From positions 1-64,000 of IMG/VR virus record IMGVR_UViG_3300023110_001595: a stretch of 64,000 nucleotides of DNA. The stretch is one strand, 5' to 3'. Made by a program: the position numbers and the translations under genes. How positions within the stretch are numbered: the first letter of the stretch is position 1; each line of letters begins with the position of its first letter. Origin of the DNA: a virus. Below the pieces are notes generated by a model, which was not told where the DNA came from, searched no databases, and saw only the letters and a list, made by a program, of their open reading frames with translations. Shown piece by piece: positions 50,455-62,500 of this stretch.

Positions 50455-52017
50455 TTATACTTTCAGCACACACTCGACTAATTTTTCTTCTGGGTCTGTA
50501 TTTGTTTCTAATGCAATACCAACTAGAGCTCTTGTAGCTGTAGGCCCTGCAACGCCATCTTCCCAAGCGTATACTGGTGTACCTTTTTCAATTACTCCTT
50601 TGCAACGAACAGGCACACGGCCTTTAAGAGCAATTGCTTGTCCGTCGATTTCTGAATTCATTAGATATGCCGGATTCTCACTTATAACACCAATTGCTAA
50701 ATCGCTTGATTTACAAGGTTTTGTTTCTGCACTAACGTCTTCTTCTGCTGCAAATTTTGCTTGTGACACTGTCATAACAGTACCAACTGGATGTTCTTCT
50801 TCGGTTGTATATTTTTCAGCTAAGTCAGCATACTGTGCTTGTGTAGCAGTACCGTTAAATAATACTGCTGTCAAGTTACCTGATGCATCTCTTGCTGCAA
50901 TAGTATTTGGAGTTGCTGCTGTACTAGCAAGTCGTCCTGTGCCTGCAACATCTACATTTGTTGCTTTATCTGCTGTACCTCTAAAAGATGTTGCATGAAT
51001 CTCCGCAAATTTTTCACTTGCGCCACCAATATTGTATACATTATCAGTTTCTGGATAAAGTCCGGCATCATCTGCTGCTACATTTCTAATAGAAACAATA
51101 TTTACTGGCGAGCCTGCACCGCTACGCAATGCACCAAAAAAGATTTTATCTCCAACTTGGTTTTTAATGTTACCTTGATTTCCTGAAACAATGTTTACTA
51201 ACAAATCATTGCCGGCGCCTACTGTAAATCCAGGATCACCAAAACGCACAAGATCACCACCTGATTGTGCATCCTTAAATGATAAATTATTAGCTGAAAT
51301 AAAACTACTAGCTTCTAAACCATTAATTTTTAAAGCGTTACTTGCTGTACCCCATATAATAGGTTCATCTGCTGCACCTGAGACTGGATCTCCTATGCTG
51401 TTATCTGTAATACCATCTGTTCCAGTATTAACAAAAGTAATACCTCTTTTAATTAAGCTAAAACCTGTTAAAGCAGGAGTGCCATCTGGCTGTAATGTTG
51501 CAAGTGTAAATTCTTCATTTGAAATTACATATAAAGACACATCGTTAATTAATGCAACAATAATTGTTTTTTCGTTCTCAGCATTATCAAGCACATTAAC
51601 ACTGAGCATTTGTGTTGTACCGCTACCGGCAGATTGAGGACCAACAAGTATAAATTCTCCGCCAGCTGTTTTACCGTACAATTGATTGCTTGTACTACTC
51701 CACCAAAGGTCGCCTTCGTTTAATCCTACTGGTTCAGTAGCACTTACTTCAGTGCCGCCTGCTGTTTTCCAAGCACTACCTGTGTAAAATTTTAATTTTA
51801 AAGTGCTTGAATCATACCAAACTTGTCCGTCAATTGCTTTTACTGGCGCAGTAGTACCTGAAAAAGATTCTAAAAGGTGTAGATAATTTTCGTTTTGTAC
51901 TTCGCCGTATCCGCTGTAATTTCGTCCAACAAACTTAATGTCTGTTGTTTGATCAATTGTGCCATCTTCAACTACTGTAAGTTGAGTGCCGTTATATCTG
52001 TTTACAATATATGCCAT
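50455..52017 (-). CDS. Tail-fibre protein, shared N-terminal module (copy 1)
   Basis: A 520-residue fibre. The N-terminal module (FVGRNYSGYGEVQNENYLHL, then DGQVWYDSSTLKLKFYTGS) occurs in the next two genes and probably attaches the fibre to the baseplate. The C-terminal part (AEKYTTEEEHPVGTVMTVS, then IALKGRVPVRCKGVIEKGTP) is a small beta domain that recurs at the tips of marine phage fibres. A late-type box lies 26 bases upstream of its ATG. No enzymatic motif is visible. Confidence 0.8.
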   Translation of the reverse strand: MAYIVNRYNGTQLTVVEDGTIDQTTDIKFVGRNYSGYGEVQNENYLHLLESFSGTTAPVKAIDGQVWYDSSTLKLKFYTGSAWKTAGGTEVSATEPVGLNEGDLWWSSTSNQLYGKTAGGEFILVGPQSAGSGTTQMLSVNVLDNAENEKTIIVALINDVSLYVISNEEFTLATLQPDGTPALTGFSLIKRGITFVNTGTDGITDNSIGDPVSGAADEPIIWGTASNALKINGLEASSFISANNLSFKDAQSGGDLVRFGDPGFTVGAGNDLLVNIVSGNQGNIKNQVGDKIFFGALRSGAGSPVNIVSIRNVAADDAGLYPETDNVYNIGGASEKFAEIHATSFRGTADKATNVDVAGTGRLASTAATPNTIAARDASGNLTAVLFNGTATQAQYADLAEKYTTEEEHPVGTVMTVSQAKFAAEEDVSAETKPCKSSDLAIGVISENPAYLMNSEIDGQAIALKGRVPVRCKGVIEKGTPVYAWEDGVAGPTATRALVGIALETNTDPEEKLVECVLKV

Positions 52018-52042
52018 TCTTGTTGTTTCCTCGTGCTTAAAC

Positions 52043-52050
52043 TATTTATC
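52043..52050 (-). promoter_or_regulatory. T4-like late promoter box (GATAAATA)
   Basis: On the minus strand GATAAATA (52050-52043) lies in the 34-base gap after the fibre gene at 52052, 26 bases before the ATG at 52017. A CGAGGAA ribosome site lies between. Confidence 0.65.
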
Positions 52051-52051
52051 G

Positions 52052-53911
52052 CTAAACTGCTGAAGTACTGATCTCTCCTGTTGTAGGTGCCCATAAAGCA
52101 GATGCTATCTCCATAGAAATAGTTATTCGTGTTATTGTTAGGTTAACTGTTGCTGTTGGATCAGTGATTGCAAAATCACCAATTACGTTGACGTTTTGAA
52201 CACCGGCACTATCAACAGCAGTTAGTGTTTTTGAAACACCGCTGTTAACATCAATAGGATCTGTTGTAGCTGTATAGTAATATGCGTGAATATTTGCAAC
52301 GGTTCCATTCCTATCAGTGCTAGGTGTACTGATTTCTGATAATAATGTAGCAATGTTAACAAGTAATACATCATCACAAGTACCATCGCCGTATGATCCT
52401 GGATTGTATGTTGTGCCTATTCCTGTTACGTCTAATCCCATTACTACCGGTTGTGAAAGAATTGCATCATCAACATACTTTTTGTTTGTAACATCGTTAT
52501 TTGCAGTAGGAGTAGCAACATTCTTAATTTGTTTTGCATTGGTTAATTCAATAGCATCAACACTGGTAATTTGTAAACCTTTTGTAGTTGAAATAGTATC
52601 ATCGGTGATAGTCATTGTGTCACTACCACCACCGATTTGTAAATTAGTTAATTTGCCTACAGTTGTCAAACTACTGTTTACAACACTGCTACCTAATGTA
52701 TCCAAAGAAAGAACATTTGCTGTACCGATAAAATAACTATCATTTAGTTTATTTAGAGCTATACCATGAGAACTTGTCCAATTATCCGTATCATAACTCC
52801 AAGTCCAACGTTTATCATCACCCGATACTCTAACAACTATACCAGCATCGTCTGCATCTATATCACTAATAAGTGTACTGTCGTCTGTAATTGCAAGTTC
52901 TATTTGCTTATCTTCGACACGCAAAGTAGCAACATCTAAACTTGTTGTATCACCTTCTACTAATATATTTCCTGTTACACGTAAATCGCCTGCAATGTCT
53001 ACAGTATATTGGGGTAATGCATTTTGGAAAAATCCAACTTTCTTTTCACTTGAATCAAAATACACACTGTCTTCTAAATTGTTGCTGTTAAATGCAAGTT
53101 TTAGATCTTGATTGCTTTTTTGTATTTTGAAATTTGTTACAGCACCGTCTTGTCTGATATTTAAATCTAAATCATCACCAAGATACAAACCGTTGTCGTT
53201 TTTAATAATTATGTACCCTGTGGTAGTATCGTTACTATCAGCACTTAAAAAACTATTTTGATCGTAGACATTACCAAAATCGTCTATTAGATTTTTAGCA
53301 GATGTAGCACTACCTGTAAAAGTGTAATTACTAAACGCAGAACTAATGTTAAATCCTACTTGGAGATTTGTAAATCCTGCTATTGTAGGAAATGGTGTAA
53401 ATGCATCTTTTGTTTCAATGCCAACAATTGCCCCATTAATAAATCTTTTAATTACTACTCTATTTTGCCCTAGTGTATCTTTTATTGTTTCAACAAAATC
53501 GCCTGTGCGTGATTGCGATTTATCATAATCCGGTCCTACTAATATTGTTTCAGTTCCGTTCCAAAAGAACATTTGATCTTTTGCACCGTCGATCCAAATA
53601 TCTCCTGCAATTAATTCTGTTGGTTGTGTTGCACTGTAAATTGTGCTATCTGTACTTCTAAATGTTACACCATCATATACTTTTAATCTACCTGTAGAAG
53701 TATCATACCATAACTGTCCTCTAATTGGACTGCCAGGTGCAGTTGTGTTTGAAAAATTTTCAAGCATTTTGATAAAGTTTTCATTTATACTTTCACCAAA
53801 TCCTTGATAGTTTTTACCTATAAGATTAATGTCAGCGGATGTAGTATCTAACCTACCGTCAACTAATTCTACTAATAGAGACCCGTCTGTTTTATTAAGT
53901 TTATAGGCCAT
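52052..53911 (-). CDS. Tail-fibre protein, shared N-terminal module (copy 2)
   Basis: A 619-residue fibre with the common N-terminal module (IGKNYQGFGESINENFIKM, RGQLWYDTSTGRLKVYDG). The middle has beta-strand-rich blocks (GDLRVTGNILVEGDTTSLD; KQIKNVATPTANNDVTNKK) seen in other fibre shafts. The C-terminal 130 residues form a distinct beta domain (TAVDSAGVQNVNVIGDFAI; TATVNLTITRITISME). It starts with an ATG overlapping the stop of the collar fibre (TAATG), so the two are co-translated. Confidence 0.8.
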   Translation of the reverse strand: MAYKLNKTDGSLLVELVDGRLDTTSADINLIGKNYQGFGESINENFIKMLENFSNTTAPGSPIRGQLWYDTSTGRLKVYDGVTFRSTDSTIYSATQPTELIAGDIWIDGAKDQMFFWNGTETILVGPDYDKSQSRTGDFVETIKDTLGQNRVVIKRFINGAIVGIETKDAFTPFPTIAGFTNLQVGFNISSAFSNYTFTGSATSAKNLIDDFGNVYDQNSFLSADSNDTTTGYIIIKNDNGLYLGDDLDLNIRQDGAVTNFKIQKSNQDLKLAFNSNNLEDSVYFDSSEKKVGFFQNALPQYTVDIAGDLRVTGNILVEGDTTSLDVATLRVEDKQIELAITDDSTLISDIDADDAGIVVRVSGDDKRWTWSYDTDNWTSSHGIALNKLNDSYFIGTANVLSLDTLGSSVVNSSLTTVGKLTNLQIGGGSDTMTITDDTISTTKGLQITSVDAIELTNAKQIKNVATPTANNDVTNKKYVDDAILSQPVVMGLDVTGIGTTYNPGSYGDGTCDDVLLVNIATLLSEISTPSTDRNGTVANIHAYYYTATTDPIDVNSGVSKTLTAVDSAGVQNVNVIGDFAITDPTATVNLTITRITISMEIASALWAPTTGEISTSAV

Positions 53912-55962
53912 TAGGTACCTCCGTAATATATAATAAAGTTAAGTGTTACATATGGATTTACAATGTTTATTGGAAGGTTTTGTAAATCAATTACACCACC
54001 ACTAGTTTCTAATCTTGTGCCAGTACCAGAAGTATCACCGTTATTAGCAACACTATCAGTGCCACTATAAGTTGCTGTAGATGTAGCATAATATTGGTTA
54101 TCATCGCCATCATTTAGATCGTGTTTGTGTTCTGGCAAGTTTTCTTGCATTACTGTAATTTCTTCATTACCAGCAGCATCGCCTATACCTGACACACCAC
54201 TTGAAATAGCATTAGATGGTAACGATCCGCTTCCTATACCAGTTGCCATTGTAGGGAAACGTCCTCTTAAATCTGGAACTCTAAAATAGTTGTTGTTATC
54301 AGGTGCACCTCTATCTGTTGGACTACCATAATACCAAGTTGCTGAATTAGTAGGATCATATCCTAATGCTGTTTTTAAATTACCGTAAGTTGTATCAATA
54401 GGGTAGAAGCTGCCGTCACACAATAACCAATTAGCGGGTGCTGTTATTCCACCATACATAATAATTGTGCCAACTGGCATAGTATCAAAACTACCAAATA
54501 ATTGACTTGGTGTTGCCTTTTCCAATATACCAGATGCATTGTTATAAATCAACAAAGTATCGTTTGTTTGATCAACAGTTGTTGCTAATGTTTGATCGCT
54601 AATAATTGCTGGTGCGGCTTGTGTTGAAAATGTTTTTGTGCTACCACCTGTTTGACCATCAAATACAAAACTGCTGCCTGTTATTTGTCCAGTCATACCA
54701 AATGTTGTTGTGCTGTTTAGTTTGCCTGTACTTCCAGCTGTGCCGCTTACATTACCTGTAACGTTGCCTGTCAAATTACCTGTTATTCTATTTGCATATA
54801 ATGTGTCAAAAGGTAATACACTGCTACCAATATTTCTAACATTTGCAGAATCAGGAATTAAGTTTGCAAGTGTAATATTACCATCAATAGTAGCATTGCC
54901 ACCAACGTTTAAATTTTTTGTTATTCCTACACCACCAAGTGTTGTAATAGAACCTGTTGTAGGATTGTTGCTTTCTGTATCTCCTGTAACACTGATATTA
55001 CTATCAGTTTTTATATTACCAATTACATCTAAACTTTCAGTAGGATTAAGATTGTTAACGCCTACATTAGTGTTACTTTTAATACGTAAAGGAACAGCAA
55101 GTGTTCCGTTGTTGTTAATACGCAAATCAATAGGTGCACCGGGTATACTGTTTTCAACAATACTATTATTACCCTCAACTAATAAACTTAATGTTTTTGC
55201 AGTACCAACTTCAATACCATCATTGTTTTTTACTTGAATTTTTTCAGATACTTGGTTTACGATATTGTTACGCATTACTGTGGTTGTTGGTATAGATGCG
55301 CCGTTGATAAGTAAATTTGCTGCTAGATCAGCAGTGCCATTAAATTTAGCAGTTGTTAAACTTTTGTTGAAATTTACACCTACTTTTAATGGTGTTGTAG
55401 CACTATATCCAGCAAAAGGAGTTCTTGGAGAGAACTCAACTCTTGTGTATATAGTAACTGGAATATTTTCTATATAATTAATAATTACAGGACGCTTAGG
55501 ATTACCCGATTCTGTTGATTCTATTTCTTCTACAAGTGCTCCAGTTTTATTTTCATCAACATAATTTGGGCCTACTAATAACCAACCGCTTCCGGTATAT
55601 AAATAAAGTTGACTTGTACTCGTGTTTACCCACAAGTCTCCTTTGACACTATTTGCTACTTCTGGTTCGAAAGCGCCTTTTTTAAGCCCACCTGCAGCAA
55701 CCCAGTTTGTGCCATCATATATTTTAAGCTGATCTATTTCTTGTGTAGTGTCGTACCAAAGTTGTCCTTCAACTGGATTAGTAGGAGGACTAGCATTAGC
55801 AAAGTTTTCTAACAATTGTAAGAAGTTTGTATTTACTGCTAAACCATAATCAGTTATAAGCCTACCAGGTAAGCTCAAACTTGTATCGTTGTTAAAACTA
55901 CTTTCTTCTACTGTGATTTCACCTTTGTTTGCTTGATCTGTGAAAGGAACTTGATATGACAT
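53911..55962 (-). CDS. Tail-collar fibre, shared N-terminal module (copy 3)
   Basis: A 683-residue fibre with the same N-terminal module (LITDYGLAVNTNFLQLLENF, EGQLWYDTTQ) and a repeat shaft (RITGNLTGNVTGNVSGTAG). The C-terminal domain is a phage tail collar domain: PVGTIIMYGG, then ANWLLCDGSFYPID, and FRVPDLRGRFP. Tail-collar domains occur in short tail fibres such as T4 gp12 and often bind host surface sugars. It overlaps its upstream neighbour by one base. Confidence 0.85.
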   Translation of the reverse strand: MSYQVPFTDQANKGEITVEESSFNNDTSLSLPGRLITDYGLAVNTNFLQLLENFANASPPTNPVEGQLWYDTTQEIDQLKIYDGTNWVAAGGLKKGAFEPEVANSVKGDLWVNTSTSQLYLYTGSGWLLVGPNYVDENKTGALVEEIESTESGNPKRPVIINYIENIPVTIYTRVEFSPRTPFAGYSATTPLKVGVNFNKSLTTAKFNGTADLAANLLINGASIPTTTVMRNNIVNQVSEKIQVKNNDGIEVGTAKTLSLLVEGNNSIVENSIPGAPIDLRINNNGTLAVPLRIKSNTNVGVNNLNPTESLDVIGNIKTDSNISVTGDTESNNPTTGSITTLGGVGITKNLNVGGNATIDGNITLANLIPDSANVRNIGSSVLPFDTLYANRITGNLTGNVTGNVSGTAGSTGKLNSTTTFGMTGQITGSSFVFDGQTGGSTKTFSTQAAPAIISDQTLATTVDQTNDTLLIYNNASGILEKATPSQLFGSFDTMPVGTIIMYGGITAPANWLLCDGSFYPIDTTYGNLKTALGYDPTNSATWYYGSPTDRGAPDNNNYFRVPDLRGRFPTMATGIGSGSLPSNAISSGVSGIGDAAGNEEITVMQENLPEHKHDLNDGDDNQYYATSTATYSGTDSVANNGDTSGTGTRLETSGGVIDLQNLPINIVNPYVTLNFIIYYGGT

Positions 55963-56564
55963 TAAGTATTACCTCCACTTAAACTTTGTACTCTAACCGT
56001 GTAATCAATTTGTATAAGTCTGTTTAACGATTTTTGCACAGGATGGAAAATCACGTGTGTCAAAAGTCTGCCACTTCCACTAGGAGAATATCCAACTAAT
56101 CCTAGTTCATCAAAAACAAATTGCGCTTCAGTATCTGCTGCTGTATCAAATGCATCTTGTCCATCTGGTTCACCATAATCTAGCAATGCACTTACAACAA
56201 TATCAGTATAATTTGTACCTGTCACATGACGTGTTTCGATTTTATTTCTTTGTGGATCGACATTATTTACGGAACGGTCGTCGACTACTTTTTGATATGT
56301 TTGATTGTAAAGGCTGGCATTAGTACCAGTGCTGTTTGGTGTTAAGTATGTAATAATACCAGTTGGATCAACACTAGTACCACCGTTGCCAAACGCCATT
56401 TCATAGATAAAACCTTCTCCGGCATTACCTAAACTTTCAGCAAGACTGATACTCATATTTTCATAATGAATAGCATTACGCTTGTTTACAAATACGTGTC
56501 CAGAATCTGGATTATGTATTTTAATATGTCCTTCTATGTGTACGCCACTTTGTTCATTAATCAT
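55962..56564 (-). CDS. Virion structural protein (200 aa)
   Basis: A 200-residue protein with a beta-rich pattern (GVHIEGHIKIHNPDSGHVFV; EGFIYEMAFGNGGTSVDP; FVFDELGLVGYSPSGSGRL). I recognise the type as an uncharacterised structural protein in the fibre/baseplate region of marine T4-like phages. A late-type box lies 24 bases upstream. It is the first gene of the co-translated block that continues with the collar fibre. Confidence 0.7.
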   Translation of the reverse strand: MINEQSGVHIEGHIKIHNPDSGHVFVNKRNAIHYENMSISLAESLGNAGEGFIYEMAFGNGGTSVDPTGIITYLTPNSTGTNASLYNQTYQKVVDDRSVNNVDPQRNKIETRHVTGTNYTDIVVSALLDYGEPDGQDAFDTAADTEAQFVFDELGLVGYSPSGSGRLLTHVIFHPVQKSLNRLIQIDYTVRVQSLSGGNT

Positions 56565-56587
56565 ATTTTCATTCCGTTCCTATATTG

Positions 56588-56595
56588 TATTTATC
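56588..56595 (-). promoter_or_regulatory. T4-like late promoter box overlapping stop codon
   Basis: On the minus strand GATAAATA (56595-56588) includes the TAA stop of the giant gene (CGA TAA) and lies 24 bases before the ATG at 56564. The late box and stop codon share bases. Confidence 0.6.
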
Positions 56596-59500
56596 GGGGT
56601 AGCGATATTGTTTTGTCTGTTATAAATTTAGCAATTTGATTTTCACTGTCTGCTATACTTTTTCCTGGATCTGTCCAAGTTTTTCCTGTTTTTCTAATTA
56701 CTTCAATTATGGTTCCATTTGCAGGTGGATCAATATAATCTGCCAAATATAATGCAGTTACAGTGCTATCTCCCCACACAATTGTTTCCATTGTAACTTC
56801 TGGAGCACGAGTAACATCTGCTTCTGGTGAATCTTGATCTATTGTGTGGTCAAACTCTACTATATTATCTTTACGTAATCTAGTACCTGCTAAGAATACA
56901 TCAATTTCATCAATACTGCTTGGTGTGAAATCAAGTATAAATTGTTTACTACTACTATCACCAATAAATGTTGTTTTTATAACTTCATCTTTGTATGGAA
57001 TATTTTCTTCAATGCCTTGGCCTGTAACTTTTGTGCCTACTTCATAAGTAGATTTTACACCAGTGCCTAGTGTACCTCTACGTACCTGTCTTAACAAATT
57101 GCCATCCAATGTGTAATATTCAATACGTTCTTTATCTATCCATACAACACCTGGTGTACCTAATGCTTTATTAGGTGATTGTATACCAGTTGAGTCTTTT
57201 AATTGAATAACTTGATCATAATAATTCAAAGGTTGTTGCAATTCATATTCGTTTTGATTGTTTAATCTCTTATAATGATATCTATTCAACATATCTTTGA
57301 ATATTCTAAATCCAAATTTTGGTTTACTTGTCTGTGCAGCAAATTGTAACACATCGATTTTATCATTTGGTAGTACTTTTTTATAAAGTTGTACACCGTC
57401 TTTTGCAGTAGATATTTTATAATCTTTTTGTGGAACTTGGATTTCTCCGTTTACAAATACCCAAACATAATTTGCACTCAGTGCTGGTTTTTGTAATTTA
57501 ACAAAACCTTTACTCAATAAGTTTTTATCAATGTATTCTTGAGAACCAACAGGTGCTTGATTTGTATTCCATACAACATCATAACTGTTTCTTTCAAACT
57601 CATTAATGTCATGATTGCTAAACGTATACACACTAACTGTTTCCCAAGCATCTGGTGCTTCTTTTAAGACTAAATTATCTGTCTCAACCAGTGTTACATC
57701 TAGTAATTTTAAATCTGCTGTGCTTTCATCATTTGCAACCATTGCAGGAGTATCATCAGTGCTTTTTAATTCAAACAAGTCTCTAACATATCCTTGTAGT
57801 TCAATAGTCATATTATCACCATCACGAGTAAAACTTTCTACTCTTGCATTAACTATTGTGCTATCGTCTGTTAATCTAAATGACACATCTTGGTCTCTTA
57901 CTAAGTCGTCAAGTGCAGAACCATTTTCAATTACAACTTGTGTGTTAAAGAAGAAATACTCTGCATCTCTTATAATAAAAATTTCTAATTTTGCACCAGG
58001 AAGTGCAACATTGTTTGACAAAATTTCAACCCTGCCATTTAGAGGATCATAATTCCATTCTTCGTCTGATAATAAAACTTCATCTAAATAAACAATAACA
58101 TCTTTACTGTCAATTGCAGTAGTATCTTCAAATTGCCAGGCTTGAATGTCATACTGTCTCGCTATAGTTGTAGTATAACCAATTCTGTATCCCGGATGTA
58201 AAAACTTTGACCCTTTTTCACGCTGTACTAATACATTGCTTGCATATGGTTTTTTCAAAGAAGGTACAGCAACATCGTTTGTAAATCTGTGTGTAATGTT
58301 TAACCCATCAGTAACCATGGTTTTATCGATAACCATTTCACTAAACTGATTTAGTTTTTCACTATACACAGTGTATCCAATTACAGTGCCTTCATCTAAA
58401 ACGGTAGGAAATTCTAAAGTACCAAATCCATCAGCATTAGTATCATATCCGTATTGTGTAGCAGGTTCTTGTTTGACTCCATTCACAGTAACAAAAGTAC
58501 TTTGTTCTTCTGTAAAACGTATGGGCAATTCGTAATATGTATTTGTCCCATCTGCAATAATATTATCACTATCTAAAATATTGACTCCGTTGGTTCCAAT
58601 GCTTACAATTGTTAAATTTTTGTTTGCAGCGATTGCAGAACTATCTGCTAAACTTAGAAGTCTAGTTTCAAAATCTAGTTTTAAATCAGCATTGTCTATA
58701 ACTTCACCTTCGACTGTTACAACCACAGTATTTTCTGTCTGCGGAAATGCGTCAAATTCCCATTCTATTGTTGTGCCATCTGTAAGATAACTTCTTGTAG
58801 AAATAATACCTTGTCCTTCGCTAACACGACTGTAAACTTGAATATCAACTGCATCTAAAACTTGGCCAGGTACTTGTTCTTCAGGGCCTTTACTAGTAGT
58901 TGGTGTAACAAATCCATCTCCATCCACAACAATATCACCAGGATCTATACCTGTTGCTGTGGTATACTGAAATCCTCCACCTTGTAAACTAACGTCAAAT
59001 GCTGTGCTTTCAGGTGTAAAGCTACCGTCGCTGGTTGATTTTCTCACAACAATTACATCATCAGCTTTTGTAGTAATCACATCGCTATCTAAGAATATAG
59101 TTAATGAAATATCGTCACCTTGTGGTGATACCATTTTTGCATTAGGATTAGTTCCTGTAGCAGGATATGCAGGATCATCAATACGCACATTGTTTAAATA
59201 AACATTGTATGTGACACCCGATTCTAATACTTTAGACAAATTAACTATTTGTGTACTTCCGTCTAAAACAATTATTTCATCTTCATTGTTTATATCATAG
59301 GTATCAAAATCAATGCCAAATCCTTGTAAGTCCCAACCTAGACTTTCTCCAAATCCAATGCTATCAACTTGAACTCCACCATAATCAACTCCGTCCATTA
59401 ACTGAGATAATTCTTTACCTGGCATTCCGGTTGTTGGATTGTAGAAGAAATTAATTCTATCCGCTGCTGTCAACAAGTCAGTTGATTTTTTATAATTAAT

Positions 59501-62500
59501 AATTACTTCTGCATTATTTGCAGGTGCATTAGTAAAAGTTATTCTTCCTGTGTATCTTTCATAACTTCTTGTTTTATCTAATTCGTTTGATATTGTAAAA
59601 TCACTTATTAGTTGGTCTACGCCTCCTACAGTAATTGAAATATCTGCACTACGAGTACTCAAAGGCCACTTCAAATTAAATTCTGTTAAGCCACCATTGC
59701 CAACAAATGTTTCTGTTTCGTCTAAAGTTGTGAACAAGTAATTGCCTGAAACTCTATCAAATTTCATTAACATATGTGTGTTACGCACTAAGTTATTGCC
59801 TATAACAGCATAAACAATAGCCTCTTCGCCATCTTCATTTAATCCACCATTAATAGTAACTGTAGGTGTATTGAAATATTTTGCACCAACAGTATCTACT
59901 TCAATATAACCAATGCTGTCACCACTTAGATAAGCAAAACCTTCAAGTGTTGGACCACCGCCTCCTTCGACTGTGATATTCGCAGTGTTTACATATCCGC
60001 TTCCGCCACTGTAAATCACAAATTCTTTGATTTCAAATCCTACATTATCATACCAATTACGTTTTGGATATTCTAAAACTTCGCTGTCTACATTTTCAAA
60101 ATTATTGTTTATAAATTTAATTGCTTCAGGTACAACCTTTCCTACCACAGGATCATAACTTGGAGGCAAATCAAAATCAGTGACGTTGGTTTGTGTTGGT
60201 TCAATCTTTTCATAAGCACTTACATATTCTCTAATCTTTGTACTATAAGGTTTTACCTCACTGATATACTCCTGATAATTTGGTAAGTTATCATTTTGAT
60301 ATGTGATTTTTTGCGCAAGTTCACCTACATTGTGTTTTGCGGTTACAAAACTAGATTTGAATATCCAGTCTACATCAATTTGTTCACTAATAGCATATCT
60401 TACACTACTGAAGAATAATTTGTTCCATTCAACTTCTAATTGATCTACAAACAAATTATTTTGAATCGTATTTAAAATAATACGTGTTTCTTGTGTAGGT
60501 TCTCTATCATAGAAACTTGTGTCATAAATTTGCTTATCATAACCTACAGATTCGTTTTGATACAATGTTGTTGTAAATTGAATTGTACCATTTTGTCTAC
60601 CAATAGTTTTATAATTTACAGTATAATCAACATTTGATTGATTGTCAATCTTTTCTAACAACAACCAGCCGCCTGTGCCTATGGTTTCAATTTTAATAAC
60701 ACTACCAATTATGTCATCTAAACTTTCTAATTCATATGCACCTGGAATAATAAAGTTTATTGCTGTTTCTGCATTATATCCTTGTGCATACCAATCTTCA
60801 TAGTTCCAATAAAGTGTAGTGTCGTAATCTTGTATTTGATTTCTAAACCACTCGCCTGTACTTGCAATCCAGTTGTAGATTGCCCAGAAACCACCTATGC
60901 TAGAATCGTTTTTAACAAGTACACTAAATGGACGTACAATCAATGTTGTGTTATCTAAATAATTTTTACCACCATTTAAGATTTCAACACTTGTAACTTG
61001 TCCTAAGTTGTTTATGTATGTTTTAATTTCTGCACCATAACCTGTGCCTTCAATTGTTACAGTTGGGCCATCTCTTGTTGCACCGCTGGTATAATTACTG
61101 TCAATATAGCCACGCCCTGCATTTGTAATTTGTACTTCAGTTATCGTACCGTCTTCAATAATCGGTGTAAGAACAGCCTGTTCAATTTTTGCAGTACCAA
61201 TAAAACGTAATAAATTTTCACTTTCTATTTCTGTATCCCATAAATGACTATATTTGCTCGGAGCAGGATCAATTTGTTGCAATGGTGATATATCAAACTC
61301 ATCAACAACTACATAACCTTTCAAAACACCATTTACACGCTCAACAATCTGTTTGAGTGCTTCTTTACGGTTTACAAACATACTTTGGTTTGGTTCATTT
61401 AAAATACCAAAACGTCTAGCAATACTTACTCTAGTATCTGGCAATTGAATATTTTGTTCATTGTATCCAACAAGACTATCTACCCATTTGTCAACAATGT
61501 CTGTATTAGGTTTGCTACTTGCTAAACCTTCTGTTAACAATTGGTATTCGCTATGTATGTTATTTTCTTCATTATCAGAAACTGAATAATCAATATGTAA
61601 AACTGTATTTTTATCTTTGATTAAATTTTTAACATTGTGTAACGCAAATGTTTGACTGTCAAAAAGATTAATATATCTGTATCCTTGTCCTGCAGGATCT
61701 TTAATTAAATTTTCTACATTATTTGCGCTAATATTTCTGCCATAAGTGTTTGGAACAGTAGTCTTTCCTTTGACCCAGAAGTAATATCTAGGCACTGCAA
61801 TACCTGTTATTGCATCATATGTGTTTGTAATTGTATATGTATCATCGCCGTATAAACTTAAACCACTTATACCATCTGCTAAACCTTCGGTTGTATCTGC
61901 TATACTGTCCCATTCGCTGGGTAGATATTCACTTTCTACCCATTCGTATACGTCAATATCAAACCCTGGCACTATTTGATTCCAATAGTTGGATTTATAT
62001 TGTATATCTCCTTGATATGGTGTATACCATTTTACAGTATCTATATTCCACCATAGCTTTCCAACGTGTTCTTTGCCCCATAAATCAGCAGATCCTGTAT
62101 TTGTCGATCCAGTGTTATAAACAGCAGGATCATAATATAATTTGTAAGATATTTCTTGCTCTGCTGGTCCAGCAATACGTCCTTGAATCGGATCAATAAA
62201 ATCTAAATATGTAATTAAATCTTTTGTTGTTTTGTCGTATAACCACACACCTTTAACTTTTGCTAGATTGACATATCTATCAACTTCGGCAGTAAGTGTC
62301 CAAGCTGTTGCACCTATGTTAGTTCTAAAATCTTGTATGACTCCAACATTGTTAGTACTATCTCCTAAAATAACATCTAGTGGTTGAGATGGCGCAACCA
62401 TATACAGGTGGTTTCTATTCAAATATCCATATGCTCTATTTGCCTGTGTCACATCTGTACTTGTAAATAATTTTTCAGCATAGATCATTCCGTCTTTTGT

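Noticed and set aside
50600-50998. Antisense open frames across the fibre and giant genes
   Set aside because: They are shadows of long beta-rich, Thr/Val-coding genes and lack ribosome sites and recognisable motifs.
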